Below are positions 17,773 through 26,868 of a stretch of 46,796 nt of DNA, in pieces. The stretch is from NCBI GenBank assembly GCA_944321685.1, contig CALUMH010000050.1, forward strand, positions 1 through 46,796. The letters are read 5' to 3'. A program made the translations under genes and the position numbers. Within the stretch, counting starts at the first letter, position 1, and every line of letters begins with the position of its first letter. The notes under the pieces are model-generated. The model was not told the origin of the DNA. It searched no databases and worked only from the letters and a program-made list of their open reading frames with translations. The DNA is from an uncultured Muribaculaceae bacterium (GTDB lineage Bacteria > Bacteroidota > Bacteroidia > Bacteroidales > Muribaculaceae).

Positions 17773-17780
17773 CAAAATTA
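17773..17780 (-). promoter_or_regulatory. Probable -7 promoter box for the clostripain-like gene
   Basis: TAATTTTG on the minus strand matches TAnnTTTG exactly, 16 bases before the ATG, predicting a very short 5' leader. No clear -33 TTG is seen. Confidence 0.5.
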
Positions 17781-17857
17781 GTAAAATATCGAAAATAGTG
17801 CTATGTTAATTGGTAATGTAGCGGTATTTTTGTGGATATTTATGTGGATTTATTGAA

Positions 17858-18676
17858 ATGAAGAGGTTTGTCATAGTATTAATGGTTTTTACTACATTTA
17901 TTGTGTGTGCCGCTGGAAAGTGGTATTATTCCTTGGTGGATTCGGCCGAATTTTATATTGGTGGTCATGAATGGGAAAAAGCAGAATACTTTATACAGCA
18001 AGCATTAAGGGTTGAACCCGATAATCAAAATACTTCCCTTTTGTTGTCGAACCTTGCAACTGTGCAGCGTTATCAGGGCAAGTGGCAAGATGCATTGAAG
18101 AATTATACAATTGCTTTGTTTATGACCCCTAATGCTGTGACTTTATTGAAAAACCGGGCTTCGTTGTATTTGGATATGGACAGTATCGACAAAGCGTATT
18201 CCGATTACAGCAAAGTGCTTGAATTGGACGGTAACGATATAGAAGCATTGTATAATCGAGGTATTTTGGCTCTTGAAAAGAAGCAGATGGAGAAAAGCGA
18301 AGCCGATTTCCAAAAAATAAAAGATATAAGTCCTAATTCATATTTTGCATATAACGGATTTGCTATGTGGAATAAGGCGAACGGTAATTATTCGAAGGCT
18401 ATAGAAAATTATGGTATTATTATCAAAGAGCGTCCGTCGATTAATGCTTTGGCCAACAGGGCAGAATGTTATTTGGCTTTAAAACAGTTGAATAATGCAG
18501 AGGCCGATATACGGAATGCGTTGGAAACAGATCCGCATAATGGTTTCCTTTATTTGTTGAGGGCAAAGCTTAATCGCTTGAGGTTTGAGAATGATGCGGC
18601 ACGACGGGATGTGGAAATTGCAATGGAACATGGGGTGGACGAATCGGTGGCAAAATCTTTTTTGGAAAAAGATTGA
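17858..18676 (+). CDS. Tetratricopeptide repeat protein, membrane-anchored or secreted
   Basis: A 272-residue protein with an N-terminal hydrophobic segment (residues 3-20, acting as signal peptide or anchor) and at least five TPR units from about residue 30 to the end, such as WEKAEYFIQQALRVEPDN, WQDALKNYTIALFMTPN, and IDKAYSDYSKVLELDGND. It is likely a periplasmic or membrane-linked scaffold; no enzyme domain is visible. A possible TATTTTTG promoter box lies about 25 bases before the start. Its stop is 54 bases before the HU/SPOR gene's ATG, and that gene's own promoter begins just after this stop. Confidence 0.82.
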   Translation: MKRFVIVLMVFTTFIVCAAGKWYYSLVDSAEFYIGGHEWEKAEYFIQQALRVEPDNQNTSLLLSNLATVQRYQGKWQDALKNYTIALFMTPNAVTLLKNRASLYLDMDSIDKAYSDYSKVLELDGNDIEALYNRGILALEKKQMEKSEADFQKIKDISPNSYFAYNGFAMWNKANGNYSKAIENYGIIIKERPSINALANRAECYLALKQLNNAEADIRNALETDPHNGFLYLLRAKLNRLRFENDAARRDVEIAMEHGVDESVAKSFLEKD

Positions 18677-18692
18677 TTAAGCGAGGTGAAAT

Positions 18693-18725
18693 TTTTGCCT
18701 GTTTTGTGAAAAATTGCTACATTTG
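18693..18725 (+). promoter_or_regulatory. Promoter for the HU-like/SPOR gene (leaderless type)
   Basis: TTTTG (18693-18697), a 20-base spacer and TACATTTG (18718-18725) match the phylum consensus. The start site expected about five bases later coincides with the A of the ATG at 18730. Confidence 0.7.
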
Positions 18726-18729
18726 TAAT

Positions 18730-19662
18730 ATGATTTCGATATTGGAGCATATAGAGTATCTTATGGCAGGGCATGATTGTGTGATTGTGCCCGGATTTGG
18801 TGCATTTATTGCCCGATATGATTCGGCATATTGTGAGTCCGATGGTATTAATTGGCATAGGCCCGAACGACAAATTTCGTTTAACGGAGAGTTAATTCAT
18901 AACGATGGTTTGCTTGCCGGTTCGATAATGCGCAAAGAAGGGTGTGCGTTCGGCGTGGCAAATGATGCAATAAGTGAGAGTGTTGCAAGTTTCCATAAGC
19001 AGTTAAGCGTGGAAGGGGAACTCTCTTTTGGTTCGATAGGTATTTTTAAAATTAAAAATAAAAATATAGTATTTGTGCCGAGGCGTGCAAATGTTTATGA
19101 TTTTTATGGTATAGGTTCGTTCTCGATGCGTCCGCTTTGTGCTGCAGAATTACCAGGGAAAGATAAGATAGATGGGAATTGGCGGTTTTCGCTGAATAAA
19201 GATTATTTGAAGATAGCCGCATCGATATTGGTGCTGCTTGTGCTTTCATTTGTTTTGTCAACTCCGATTTCCAACAAAAAAGGACAACAGGAATATGCAA
19301 GCATGAGTACATTTGGAATATCTTCGGAAGGGGCTTTCCCTTATGTGTCGGAAGTAAAAGAACTAGCTATATCATTACCGCCTCGTGATACCGATAGTGT
19401 TGTTGTCAGAGGGTACAAAAGCGGTGGCGGTTCGGTTGTTGATAATGACAAATATTTTCTGATAGTTTGTTCGGTGTTGTCGCAAGCTGAAGCCGATAAG
19501 TTCATAGCCGGTCAAAGCGGTAATTACACTTATAAGGTGTTGGCAAAAAACGGCAAATACAGGGTGTATGTCGCAACTGGAAATTCGGTTAACGAACTAA
19601 TGAAATTGAAATATGCAATTGCCGATGACTATCCCGATGCATGGGTTCATTATAGTAGATAA
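18730..19662 (+). CDS. HU-like (CCDC81-type) and SPOR domain membrane protein
   Basis: A 310-residue protein. The N-terminal 130 residues (IEYLMAGHDCVIVPGFGAFI, later LSFGSIGIFKIKNKNI) match the Bacteroidetes HU-CCDC81-type modules, an IHF/HU-like fold. A single transmembrane helix follows at about 175-192 (ASILVLLVLSFVLS), then a linker and a C-terminal SPOR domain (about 240-310: KYFLIVCSVLSQAEADKFIA). SPOR domains bind septal peptidoglycan lacking stem peptides, so this protein may link the cytoplasm, possibly DNA, to the cell wall; that is inference. A longer frame opens with TTG at 18673 inside the upstream gene, but the ATG at 18730 is chosen because the promoter would start transcription there. 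Confidence 0.82.
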   Translation: MISILEHIEYLMAGHDCVIVPGFGAFIARYDSAYCESDGINWHRPERQISFNGELIHNDGLLAGSIMRKEGCAFGVANDAISESVASFHKQLSVEGELSFGSIGIFKIKNKNIVFVPRRANVYDFYGIGSFSMRPLCAAELPGKDKIDGNWRFSLNKDYLKIAASILVLLVLSFVLSTPISNKKGQQEYASMSTFGISSEGAFPYVSEVKELAISLPPRDTDSVVVRGYKSGGGSVVDNDKYFLIVCSVLSQAEADKFIAGQSGNYTYKVLAKNGKYRVYVATGNSVNELMKLKYAIADDYPDAWVHYSR

Positions 19663-19711
19663 CATAAAGTGGTGCAGAGGTTTGTGATAAAAGCCTCTGC
19701 ACCACTTTATG
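19663..19711 (+). terminator. Hairpin terminator after the HU-like/SPOR gene
   Basis: An 18-bp perfect inverted repeat (19663-19680 with 19694-19711) begins directly after the TAA stop. A run of six T residues follows about ten bases after the stem rather than at once, so termination may be partial. Confidence 0.65.
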
Positions 19712-19735
19712 TTGCGGTTATTTTTTATGAAATAA

Positions 19736-19767
19736 TTTTGACGGCGTAATAAAAATGATTAATTTCG
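19736..19767 (+). promoter_or_regulatory. Probable promoter for pyruvate:ferredoxin oxidoreductase
   Basis: TTTTG (19736-19740), a 19-base spacer and TAATTTCG (19760-19767, one mismatch to TAnnTTTG). It predicts a 5' leader of about 145 bases. That leader contains a 19-codon open frame at 19796-19855 with no evident regulatory residue bias. Confidence 0.5.
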
Positions 19768-19916
19768 CCATACAAAAAACAAGTATCAAAACTGTATGAA
19801 AGATATGGTAAAGTTTGGTATTGGCTTTTATATTCTTGTGGAATTAAATTCTTAGCCATGACATAACATTTGACATCAAAATACAGTAATGAAAAATATT
19901 ATTTAACACTATTATT

Positions 19917-22900
19917 ATGGGTAAAGAAAAAAAATTCTTGACTTGTGATGGTAATCAGGCTGCGGCTCATGTAAGCTATATGTTTACCGAAGTGGCTGCA
20001 ATTTATCCTATTACGCCATCCTCAACCATGGCAGAACATATCGATGAATGGGCTGCCGCCGGTAGAAAGAACATTTTCGGTGAAACAGTGTGCGTGCAGG
20101 AAATGCAGTCGGAAGGTGGTGCGGCCGGAGCTGTTCACGGTTCATTGCAGGCAGGAGCATTAACCACAACCTACACCGCTTCGCAAGGTTTGTTGTTAAT
20201 GATACCTAATATGTATAAGATCGCAGGTGAGTTGCTGCCATGTGTATTCCATGTGTCGGCTCGTACGCTTGCTTCTCATGCGTTGTGTATCTTTGGCGAT
20301 CATCAGGATGTAATGTCCACGCGTCAAACAGGTTTCGCAATGCTTTGCGAAGGATCGGTACAAGAAGTTATGGACTTGGCAGGCGTTGCCCACTTGGCTA
20401 CCATAAAGTCGCGTGTGCCGTTTGTTAACTTCTTCGATGGTTTCCGCACATCGCATGAAATACAAAAAATAGAGGCTCTTGACAATGAAGATCTCGCTCC
20501 GCTCGTTGACCAAGAGGCATTGGCCGAATTCCGTCACAGGGCAATGAATCCCGATAAGCCTGTTACCCGCGGTACGGCTGAAAATTCTGACGTATTCTTC
20601 CAACACAGGGAATCGAGCAATGAATATTATAATGCAGTTCCAGCCATTGTTGAAGATTACATGAATAAGATTGCTGAAATTACAGGACGTAAATATGGCT
20701 TGTTTGATTATTACGGTGCACCCGATGCAGACCGTGTAATAATAGCCATGGGTTCTGTTACCGAAGCAATACGTGAAACAATCGATTACTTGACCGAGAA
20801 AGGTGAGAAAGTTGGTCTTGTTGCCGTACACTTGTATCGTCCGTTCAGTGCTAAACATTTCCTTGCTGCTGTTCCTGCTTCGACAAAGCGCATTGCAGTA
20901 TTGGATCGTACAAAAGAACCCGGTGCTACAGGCGAACCGCTGTATCTTGATGTAAAAGATTGCTTCTATGGCGTGGAAAATGCCCCGGTTATTGTTGGCG
21001 GACGTTATGGCCTTGGCTCAAAAGATACTACTCCGGCTCAAATACTTGCGGTATATGAAAACCTTGCTGCCGCTATGCCGAAAAATCAATTTACAATCGG
21101 CATAGTAGATGACGTTACATTTACTTCGCTTCCTCAAAAAGAAGAAATTGCTCTTGGGTCAAAGGGTATGTTCCAAGCCAAATTCTATGGTCTTGGTGCC
21201 GACGGTACTGTCGGTGCAAATAAGAACTCGGTTAAGATCATAGGTGAAAATACCGATAAATATTGTCAGGCATATTTTGCTTACGACTCCAAGAAATCGG
21301 GTGGTTTCACTTGCTCGCACTTGCGTTTCGGTGATGAACCTATCCGTTCTACATATTTGGTAACAACACCGAATTTTGTGGCTTGCCATGTTCAGGCATA
21401 TTTGCATATGTACGATGTAACCCGCGGCTTGCAGAAGAACGGTACATTCTTGTTGAACACGATATGGGAAGGCGAAGAACTTGTAAAGAACTTGCCAAAT
21501 AAAGTCAAGAAATATTTTGCCGATAATAATATAAAGGTTTACTATATCAATGCAACTAAGATTGCACAAGAAATAGGTCTTGGTAATCGTACCAATACAA
21601 TCCTTCAATCGGCATTTTTCCGTATCACAGGTGTGATCCCTGTTGAGCTTGCCGTAGAGCAAATGAAGAAATTCATTGTAAAATCATACGGGAAGAAAGG
21701 TGAAGATGTAGTAAATAAGAATTATGCAGCAGTTGATCGTGGTGGTGAATATAAAGAACTTGCTGTAGATGCAGCTTGGTCTAACCTTGAAATTGAAACT
21801 CCGGCTACTGACGATGTTCCTGCTGTAATCAGCAATATCGTAAGGCCGATTAATGCCCAAGATGGCGATTTGCTTCCTGTTTCTGCGTTTACTGTCAATC
21901 CCGACGGTACTTGGGAACCCGGTAGCGCTAAATATGAAAAGCGCGGTGTTTCGACATTCGTGCCTGAATGGAATCCTGCAAACTGTATCCAGTGTAACAA
22001 GTGTGCCTATGCTTGTCCACACGCTGCAATCCGCCCGTTTGTATTCACGGCCGAAGAACTTGCTAAATCTCCGTTCAAGGAAGGAGAAACAATACCAGCT
22101 ATTGGAAAGATGTTTGCAGGAATGCAATTCGCTCAAGTAGTTGACGACCTTGACTGCCTTGGTTGCGGTAACTGTGTTGATGTATGCCCGGGTAAGAAGG
22201 GAGAAAAGGCTTTGACGATGAAACCGCTTGAAACAGAAACAGGCAATCAGTCGAAGTGGGATTACTGCGTAGCAAACGTGAGCAGCAAGCAAAGTCTTGT
22301 GGATATTAAATCAAATGTAAAGAATTCGCAATTTGCTACACCTTTGTTTGAATTCTCGGGTGCTTGCTCGGGTTGTGGTGAAACACCTTATGTGAAATTG
22401 ATTTCGCAATTGTTTGGTGACCGTGAAATAATATCAAATGCTACAGGATGTAGCTCTATTTACTCGGGATCGGTACCTTCCACTCCTTATACAACAAACG
22501 AAAAGGGTCATGGTCCTGCATGGGCAAACTCATTGTTTGAGGATTTCTGTGAATTTGGACTTGGTATGCACCTCGCATATGATAAGATGCGCATTCGCCT
22601 TGAAAACAAGGTTAAAGAAGCCCTTGCTTGCGATTGCACGACAGATGAAATAAAGGCTTTGTTCTCGGAATGGCTTGAATATAAAGAGGATGCCGATAAG
22701 AGCCGCGAACTTGCCGATAAGATTCTTGCTGCAATAGAAGGTTGTGATAATCCTATATGCAAACAAATTAATGAGCTTGGCCATTACTTGGTAAAACGTT
22801 CTCATTGGATTATCGGTGGTGATGGTGCTTCTTATGATATAGGTTTTGGCGGTCTCGACCATGTACTTGCTTCCGGTAAGAATGTGAATGTATTGGTGCT

Positions 22901-23477
22901 TGATACCGAAGTATATTCCAATACCGGTGGTCAGGCATCTAAGGCAACACCGCTTGGTGCAATTGCCAAATTTGCAGCATCGGGCAAACGTATTCGCAAG
23001 AAAGATCTTGGCTTGATTGCATCGACCTATGGTTATGTATATTGCGCACAAATAGCAATGGGTGCCGATAATGCACAGACCCTTAAGGCTATCAGGGAAG
23101 CCGAGGCTTATGACGGTCCGTCAATCATCATTGCATATGCACCATGTATAAACCATGGTTTGAAGGTAGGTATGGGTAAATCTCAAGCCGAGGAGGCTAA
23201 AGCCGTGGAATGCGGTTACTGGCACTTGTGGCGTTATAATCCCGACCTTGAGAAAGAAGGCAAGAACCCGTTCACGCTTGATAGCAAAGAACCTAATTGG
23301 GATAACTTTGAAGCTTTCTTGAAGGGTGAAGTGCGTTATGCGTCGGTTATGAAGCAATATCCTGCCGAGGCTGAGGAGCTTTTTGCCGAAGCGAAGAAGA
23401 ATGCTCAATGGCGTTATAACAATTATCGTCGTTTGGCTCGTCAGCAATGGGGACAAGACCCTGATGAGGTTAAATAA
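19917..23477 (+). CDS. nifJ: Pyruvate:ferredoxin (flavodoxin) oxidoreductase
   Basis: A single-chain 1186-residue enzyme that oxidises pyruvate with CoA to acetyl-CoA and CO2 and passes electrons to ferredoxin or flavodoxin. It is the main pyruvate-oxidising route of anaerobes. The N-terminal pyrimidine-binding domain starts VSYMFTEVAAIYPITPSSTM. Two [4Fe-4S] motifs are visible: Cys690/693/696/700 (CIQCNKCAYAC) and Cys747/750/753/757 (CLGCGNCVDVC). The C-terminal thiamine-diphosphate domain carries CSGCGETPYVKL, GCSSIYSG and GGDGASYDIGFGGLDHV with the metal-binding NTGGQ segment. All domains of the five-in-one form are complete. It is monocistronic, with its own promoter and a strong terminator. 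Codon use is more biased than in its neighbours, as expected for high expression. Confidence 0.97.
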   Translation: MGKEKKFLTCDGNQAAAHVSYMFTEVAAIYPITPSSTMAEHIDEWAAAGRKNIFGETVCVQEMQSEGGAAGAVHGSLQAGALTTTYTASQGLLLMIPNMYKIAGELLPCVFHVSARTLASHALCIFGDHQDVMSTRQTGFAMLCEGSVQEVMDLAGVAHLATIKSRVPFVNFFDGFRTSHEIQKIEALDNEDLAPLVDQEALAEFRHRAMNPDKPVTRGTAENSDVFFQHRESSNEYYNAVPAIVEDYMNKIAEITGRKYGLFDYYGAPDADRVIIAMGSVTEAIRETIDYLTEKGEKVGLVAVHLYRPFSAKHFLAAVPASTKRIAVLDRTKEPGATGEPLYLDVKDCFYGVENAPVIVGGRYGLGSKDTTPAQILAVYENLAAAMPKNQFTIGIVDDVTFTSLPQKEEIALGSKGMFQAKFYGLGADGTVGANKNSVKIIGENTDKYCQAYFAYDSKKSGGFTCSHLRFGDEPIRSTYLVTTPNFVACHVQAYLHMYDVTRGLQKNGTFLLNTIWEGEELVKNLPNKVKKYFADNNIKVYYINATKIAQEIGLGNRTNTILQSAFFRITGVIPVELAVEQMKKFIVKSYGKKGEDVVNKNYAAVDRGGEYKELAVDAAWSNLEIETPATDDVPAVISNIVRPINAQDGDLLPVSAFTVNPDGTWEPGSAKYEKRGVSTFVPEWNPANCIQCNKCAYACPHAAIRPFVFTAEELAKSPFKEGETIPAIGKMFAGMQFAQVVDDLDCLGCGNCVDVCPGKKGEKALTMKPLETETGNQSKWDYCVANVSSKQSLVDIKSNVKNSQFATPLFEFSGACSGCGETPYVKLISQLFGDREIISNATGCSSIYSGSVPSTPYTTNEKGHGPAWANSLFEDFCEFGLGMHLAYDKMRIRLENKVKEALACDCTTDEIKALFSEWLEYKEDADKSRELADKILAAIEGCDNPICKQINELGHYLVKRSHWIIGGDGASYDIGFGGLDHVLASGKNVNVLVLDTEVYSNTGGQASKATPLGAIAKFAASGKRIRKKDLGLIASTYGYVYCAQIAMGADNAQTLKAIREAEAYDGPSIIIAYAPCINHGLKVGMGKSQAEEAKAVECGYWHLWRYNPDLEKEGKNPFTLDSKEPNWDNFEAFLKGEVRYASVMKQYPAEAEELFAEAKKNAQWRYNNYRRLARQQWGQDPDEVK

Positions 23478-23498
23478 ATGATTTGATAAAGTCTTGAT

Positions 23499-23556
23499 AT
23501 TTATCGAGTAGGTTAAAAATGCGTTTTCGTGTTTTTATCCTACTCGATATTTTTAT
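23499..23556 (+). terminator. Intrinsic terminator after nifJ
   Basis: ATCGAGTAGG (23503-23512) pairs with CCTACTCGAT (23539-23548), with further A/T pairing inside, and is followed by a T-rich tail. Its end is only a few bases before the start of the methyltransferase gene at 23560. Confidence 0.8.
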
Positions 23557-23559
23557 TAT

Positions 23560-24270
23560 ATGAAAAACTTTATTTTTAATTTTAAGCAATTCAGTGTAAG
23601 AAACAGCCTTGCCGCTATGAAAGTGGGTACCGATGGGGTATTACTTGGGGCGTGGTGTGATGTGCGGAATGCGCGGAAAGTGCTTGATGTCGGAACCGGA
23701 ACGGGACTTATTTCACTCATGGTTGCACAGCGTAATAATGAAGCTGTAATCGATGCCATTGAAATTGATTATGCGGCAAGTGAGGAGGCTGCTCATAACG
23801 TAGCCAATTCTCCATGGGCTGATCGCATTTCGGTCATCAATGCAGATTTTTCAGAATACACGCCGCGGTGTAAATATGATCTTATAGTATCAAATCCGCC
23901 ATATTTTTCCAACGGAATTTTGCCGCCGGACAACAGCCGGATGATTGCAAGGCATTGCAAAACTTTGACATATGACTTGCTGATAAGTAAAGCAGCATCG
24001 ATTCTTGTTCCGGGAGGCGGCATATGTATAATAACACCGTTTGAGGCTGATAATGATATTACAAGTTTAGTGTCATTAAATAATTTGCATATATGCAGGA
24101 AGACATTTGTCCGTCCGAAACCAAATGCCAAATTCAAACGCATATTATGGCAAATTGGGGATGAGCCATGTGAAACGATTGTCGATGAGTTGCAAATTGA
24201 GAAAGAAAATCACCATGAATACACGTCGCAATATATTGATTTGACAAAAGATTTCTATTTAAAGATGTAA
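23560..24270 (+). CDS. tRNA1(Val) (adenine37-N6)-methyltransferase (TrmN6/YfiC-like)
   Basis: A 236-residue class I SAM-dependent methyltransferase. The N-terminal signature FKQFSVRNSLAAMKVGTDGV is characteristic of the TrmN6 family. Motif I is VLDVGTGTGLISLMVAQ (about residues 45-61) and the adenine N6 motif is NPPYF (about 112-116). In E. coli the enzyme methylates A37 of tRNA1(Val); the same target is inferred here. The start sits about four bases past the nifJ terminator tail, leaving no room for a downstream promoter, so expression may depend on read-through or on a promoter within the terminator. Confidence 0.88.
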   Translation: MKNFIFNFKQFSVRNSLAAMKVGTDGVLLGAWCDVRNARKVLDVGTGTGLISLMVAQRNNEAVIDAIEIDYAASEEAAHNVANSPWADRISVINADFSEYTPRCKYDLIVSNPPYFSNGILPPDNSRMIARHCKTLTYDLLISKAASILVPGGGICIITPFEADNDITSLVSLNNLHICRKTFVRPKPNAKFKRILWQIGDEPCETIVDELQIEKENHHEYTSQYIDLTKDFYLKM

Positions 24271-24289
24271 TTTTGTTGTCAAAATTGCC

Positions 24290-24297
24290 TACCTTTG
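24290..24297 (+). promoter_or_regulatory. Probable -7 promoter box for nfo
   Basis: TACCTTTG matches TAnnTTTG exactly, with TTTTG about 14 bases upstream (closer than usual). It lies about 70 bases before the nfo start. Confidence 0.5.
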
Positions 24298-24368
24298 CAA
24301 CAGGCATGATGTATGTGTAATAGTTATTCATGCATTGGCAATCTTTTATTAAATATAAACATAAACCT

Positions 24369-25214
24369 ATGATGAAATACATTGGTGCTCATGTGAGCGT
24401 CGAAGGGGGAGTGGATAAAGCTCCCATAAATGCGCATGACATAGGTGCGCTTAGTTTTGCACTTTTCACTCGTAACCCGTCACGTTGGAAATCTGCTGAA
24501 TTAAAGCCACAGGCAATAGATAAGTTTAAAGCGAATTGTGAGGAATATGGTTTTACTCCCGATTATATATTGCCTCACGATAGTTATCTCATAAATTTGG
24601 GGCATCCTGATATCGAAAAGTTACAGATTTCTCGCGATGCTTTTTTGGATGAGTTTCACAGATGTGAGATTCTAGGGTTGAAATTGCTTAATTTTCATCC
24701 CGGGAGTCATTTAAATGGATTATCGATAGATGAGTGCCTTAATCGTATAGCCGAATCAATAAATATTGTACTTGAACAAACTTCGGGTGTTACGGCTGTT
24801 ATTGAGAATACAGCCGGACAGGGAACTAATGTAGGTTTCAAGTTTGAACATTTGGCTGAGATAATTGATAAAGTAGAAGATAAATCAAGAGTGGGAGTAT
24901 GCATCGACACGTGTCATGCTTTTGCTGCCGGGTATGATTTTTCGTCAAAAGATTCATATAATACCGTTTGGAAAGAATTTGAAGAAACAATAGGTTTCAA
25001 ATATTTGCGTGCCATGCATCTAAATGACACAAAAAAGGGGCTTGCTTCACGAGTTGACAGGCATGAATCGATAGGTAAAGGTATGCTTGGAAAAGAATTT
25101 TTTGAACTGTTAATGAAGGATGAGCGATTTAATGATATTCCGCTTGTACTCGAAACTCCCAATATTGATTTGTGGCCGGAAGAGATAGCATGGCTTAAAA
25201 AAGAAAGCGAATAA
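24369..25214 (+). CDS. nfo: Endonuclease IV (AP endonuclease Nfo)
   Basis: A 281-residue TIM-barrel enzyme that incises DNA 5' to abasic sites using a three-zinc centre. It matches the family from the first residues ([18 protein letters not shown]). Zinc-binding motifs are visible: NFHPGSHL near residue 108, [13 protein letters not shown] near 143, [13 protein letters not shown] near 179, and [20 protein letters not shown] near 216, ending with LETPN. The length is typical. The track-length frame opens at 24330, but the family N-terminus begins at the double ATG 24369/24372, so this is chosen. It is followed 29 bases later by the sugar transporter gene. Confidence 0.95.
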   Translation: MMKYIGAHVSVEGGVDKAPINAHDIGALSFALFTRNPSRWKSAELKPQAIDKFKANCEEYGFTPDYILPHDSYLINLGHPDIEKLQISRDAFLDEFHRCEILGLKLLNFHPGSHLNGLSIDECLNRIAESINIVLEQTSGVTAVIENTAGQGTNVGFKFEHLAEIIDKVEDKSRVGVCIDTCHAFAAGYDFSSKDSYNTVWKEFEETIGFKYLRAMHLNDTKKGLASRVDRHESIGKGMLGKEFFELLMKDERFNDIPLVLETPNIDLWPEEIAWLKKESE

Positions 25215-25243
25215 TAAAACCTAATAATATTACACTTATTTGC

Positions 25244-26590
25244 ATGAAGACTTTACCAGACCAAAGTTTCGGGAAACTTTGGAATATTAGTTTCGGATTT
25301 TTTGGCGTACAAATTGCATACGCCTTGCAAAGTGCCAATATCAGTCGTATTTTTTCTACACTTGGGGCTGATCCGCACGATTTGAGTTATTTTTGGATAT
25401 TGCCTCCGTTGATGGGCATAATTGTGCAGCCTATAATAGGGGTGTTAAGCGACAAAACATGGTGCAGATTCGGTCGCCGTATTCCATATCTGTTTATAGG
25501 GGCATTGGTAGCAGTGATTGTAATGTGCTTGTTGCCAAATGCGGGCAGTTTCGGAATGTCGGTGTCGATGGCCATGGTGTTCGGGTTGTTATCACTTATG
25601 TTTTTGGATACTTCAATCAATGTTGCCATGCAACCGTTTAAGATGATGGTGGGAGATATGGTGAATGAAAAGCAGAAAGGTTTGGCATACTCTATTCAAA
25701 GTTTTTTGTGTAATGCCGGAAGCCTTGTGGGTTATTTGTTCCCGTTCATTTTCACATGGATAGGAATAAGCAATATTGCCGATAAAGCCGGTACTGTTCC
25801 CGATTCGGTTATATATTCTTTTTATATAGGTGCGGCAATATTAATATTGTGTGTAATATACACTACAGTTAAGGTTAAAGAAATTCCACCGAAGGAATAT
25901 GCCGAATATCATGGCATAGCCAAAGACAGCGAAACCGAGAAAGTGAATATGTTTAAACTGCTTGTAAAAGCACCTAAAGCATTTTGGACGGTAGGACTTG
26001 TTCAGTTCTTTTGTTGGTCGGCTTTTATGTTCATGTGGACATATACCAATGGCAGTATTGCCGCTAATGTGTTCAATGCTCCAGAGACGGCAAATCATTT
26101 ATTGGATACCGGGTCTCCGCAATATCAGGCTGCGGGTAACTGGGTAGGTGTATTGTTTGCTGTGCAGGCAATAGGGTCGGTTATATGGGCTGCTGTTATT
26201 CCATTTATTAAGAATAGGAAATTTGCATATGCGCTTAGTTTGATACTTGGCGGCATTGGTTTTATATCGGTTAATTTTATACATGATCAGTATTTGCTGT
26301 TTGCTTCATTTTTATTGATTGGTTGTGCATGGGCTGCAATGCTCGCTTTGCCATTTACAATCTTAACAAATGCTTTGTCGGGCGGACATATGGGTACATA
26401 TTTAGGATTATTCAATGGGACAATTTGTGTGCCGCAAATTGTGGCAGCAGTAGCCGGTGGATGGATATTAAGAGCATTTACGGTTGAAGGTTCCGTTCCT
26501 CCTGAAGTTTATATGCTTGTTGTAGCGGGAATTTTGCTGATTATAGGAGCAATATGCGTGTCAATTATTAAAGAGAAGAAAGAGGCTTAG
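25244..26590 (+). CDS. MFS transporter, SLC45/GPH-like sugar carrier
   Basis: A 448-residue integral membrane protein with about twelve hydrophobic segments. The N-terminus (SFGFFGVQIAYALQSANISR), the loop GVLSDKTWCRFGRRIPY and the segment DTSINVAMQPFKMMVGDMV resemble SLC45-type proton-coupled disaccharide carriers and the related GPH group. Members in Bacteroidales are often found beside glycosidases for maltose or sucrose, but no such gene is present here, so the substrate is undetermined. It lies 29 bases after nfo and is probably read through from it, although the two functions are unrelated. Confidence 0.83.
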   Translation: MKTLPDQSFGKLWNISFGFFGVQIAYALQSANISRIFSTLGADPHDLSYFWILPPLMGIIVQPIIGVLSDKTWCRFGRRIPYLFIGALVAVIVMCLLPNAGSFGMSVSMAMVFGLLSLMFLDTSINVAMQPFKMMVGDMVNEKQKGLAYSIQSFLCNAGSLVGYLFPFIFTWIGISNIADKAGTVPDSVIYSFYIGAAILILCVIYTTVKVKEIPPKEYAEYHGIAKDSETEKVNMFKLLVKAPKAFWTVGLVQFFCWSAFMFMWTYTNGSIAANVFNAPETANHLLDTGSPQYQAAGNWVGVLFAVQAIGSVIWAAVIPFIKNRKFAYALSLILGGIGFISVNFIHDQYLLFASFLLIGCAWAAMLALPFTILTNALSGGHMGTYLGLFNGTICVPQIVAAVAGGWILRAFTVEGSVPPEVYMLVVAGILLIIGAICVSIIKEKKEA

Positions 26591-26614
26591 AGGATAGGTT
26601 CTCAGCAAAAATAT

Positions 26615-26660
26615 AGTGGGTGAAATTGCGGTCTTGTTTTTAAGAGCAGTTTCACCCACT
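26615..26660. terminator. Hairpin after the MFS transporter gene
   Basis: An 11-bp perfect inverted repeat (26615-26625 and 26650-26660) with a smaller TCTT/AAGA stem inside its loop. A T-rich tail follows only on the minus strand. It may stop transcription in both directions between the convergent genes. Confidence 0.5.
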
Positions 26661-26696
26661 AAGTTTGTAAATAGTTTATTTGGAGTATCTACAAAT

Positions 26697-26730
26697 AAAA
26701 AATACTTGTCATCACGACAAATATTTTTTA
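26697..26730. terminator. A/T-flanked hairpin between mfs and ligA
   Basis: TTGTC (26706-26710) pairs with GACAA (26716-26720), extended by A-rich and T-rich flanks, giving six T residues on either strand. It is a possible bidirectional terminator. Confidence 0.5.
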
Positions 26731-26868
26731 CCTTAAATCTAATACCATGAAAAACTTGCACAAAGGTACAAGTAATATTTGAAACAACAAATCGTATGGC
26801 CAATAAAATTAAATGTTTAACTATATTTAAAATATTAAGGTGCTATTTTTTTAATGTAAAACAATTCT

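Larger units (their letters stand above)
26605..26768 (-). ncRNA. Candidate small RNA between convergent genes
   Basis: An exact TACCTTTG box on the minus strand (26761-26768), with a TTG 16 bases upstream, would start a transcript near 26755 that runs leftward between the convergent mfs and ligA genes. Two hairpins follow: 26697-26710 with 26716-26729, then AGTGGGTGAAA (26615-26625) with its complement at 26650-26660, ending in ATATTTTT on the minus strand. No coding sequence fits. The hairpins could equally be ordinary convergent terminators, so this is tentative. Confidence 0.35.

Noticed and set aside
19796..19855. A 19-codon frame in the nifJ leader as a possible leader peptide
   Set aside because: It has no run of a regulatory amino acid and no downstream terminator/antiterminator pair, so chance is the simpler explanation.
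20196..20858. Long minus-strand open frames opposite nifJ (also 21684-22292, 22530-23051)
   Set aside because: They are antisense shadows of a complete, highly biased coding gene and have no family resemblance, signal peptide or promoter.
26561..26803. An 80-codon minus-strand frame between mfs and ligA
   Set aside because: It overlaps the mfs end, runs across two hairpins and the TACCTTTG box, and shows no family features.
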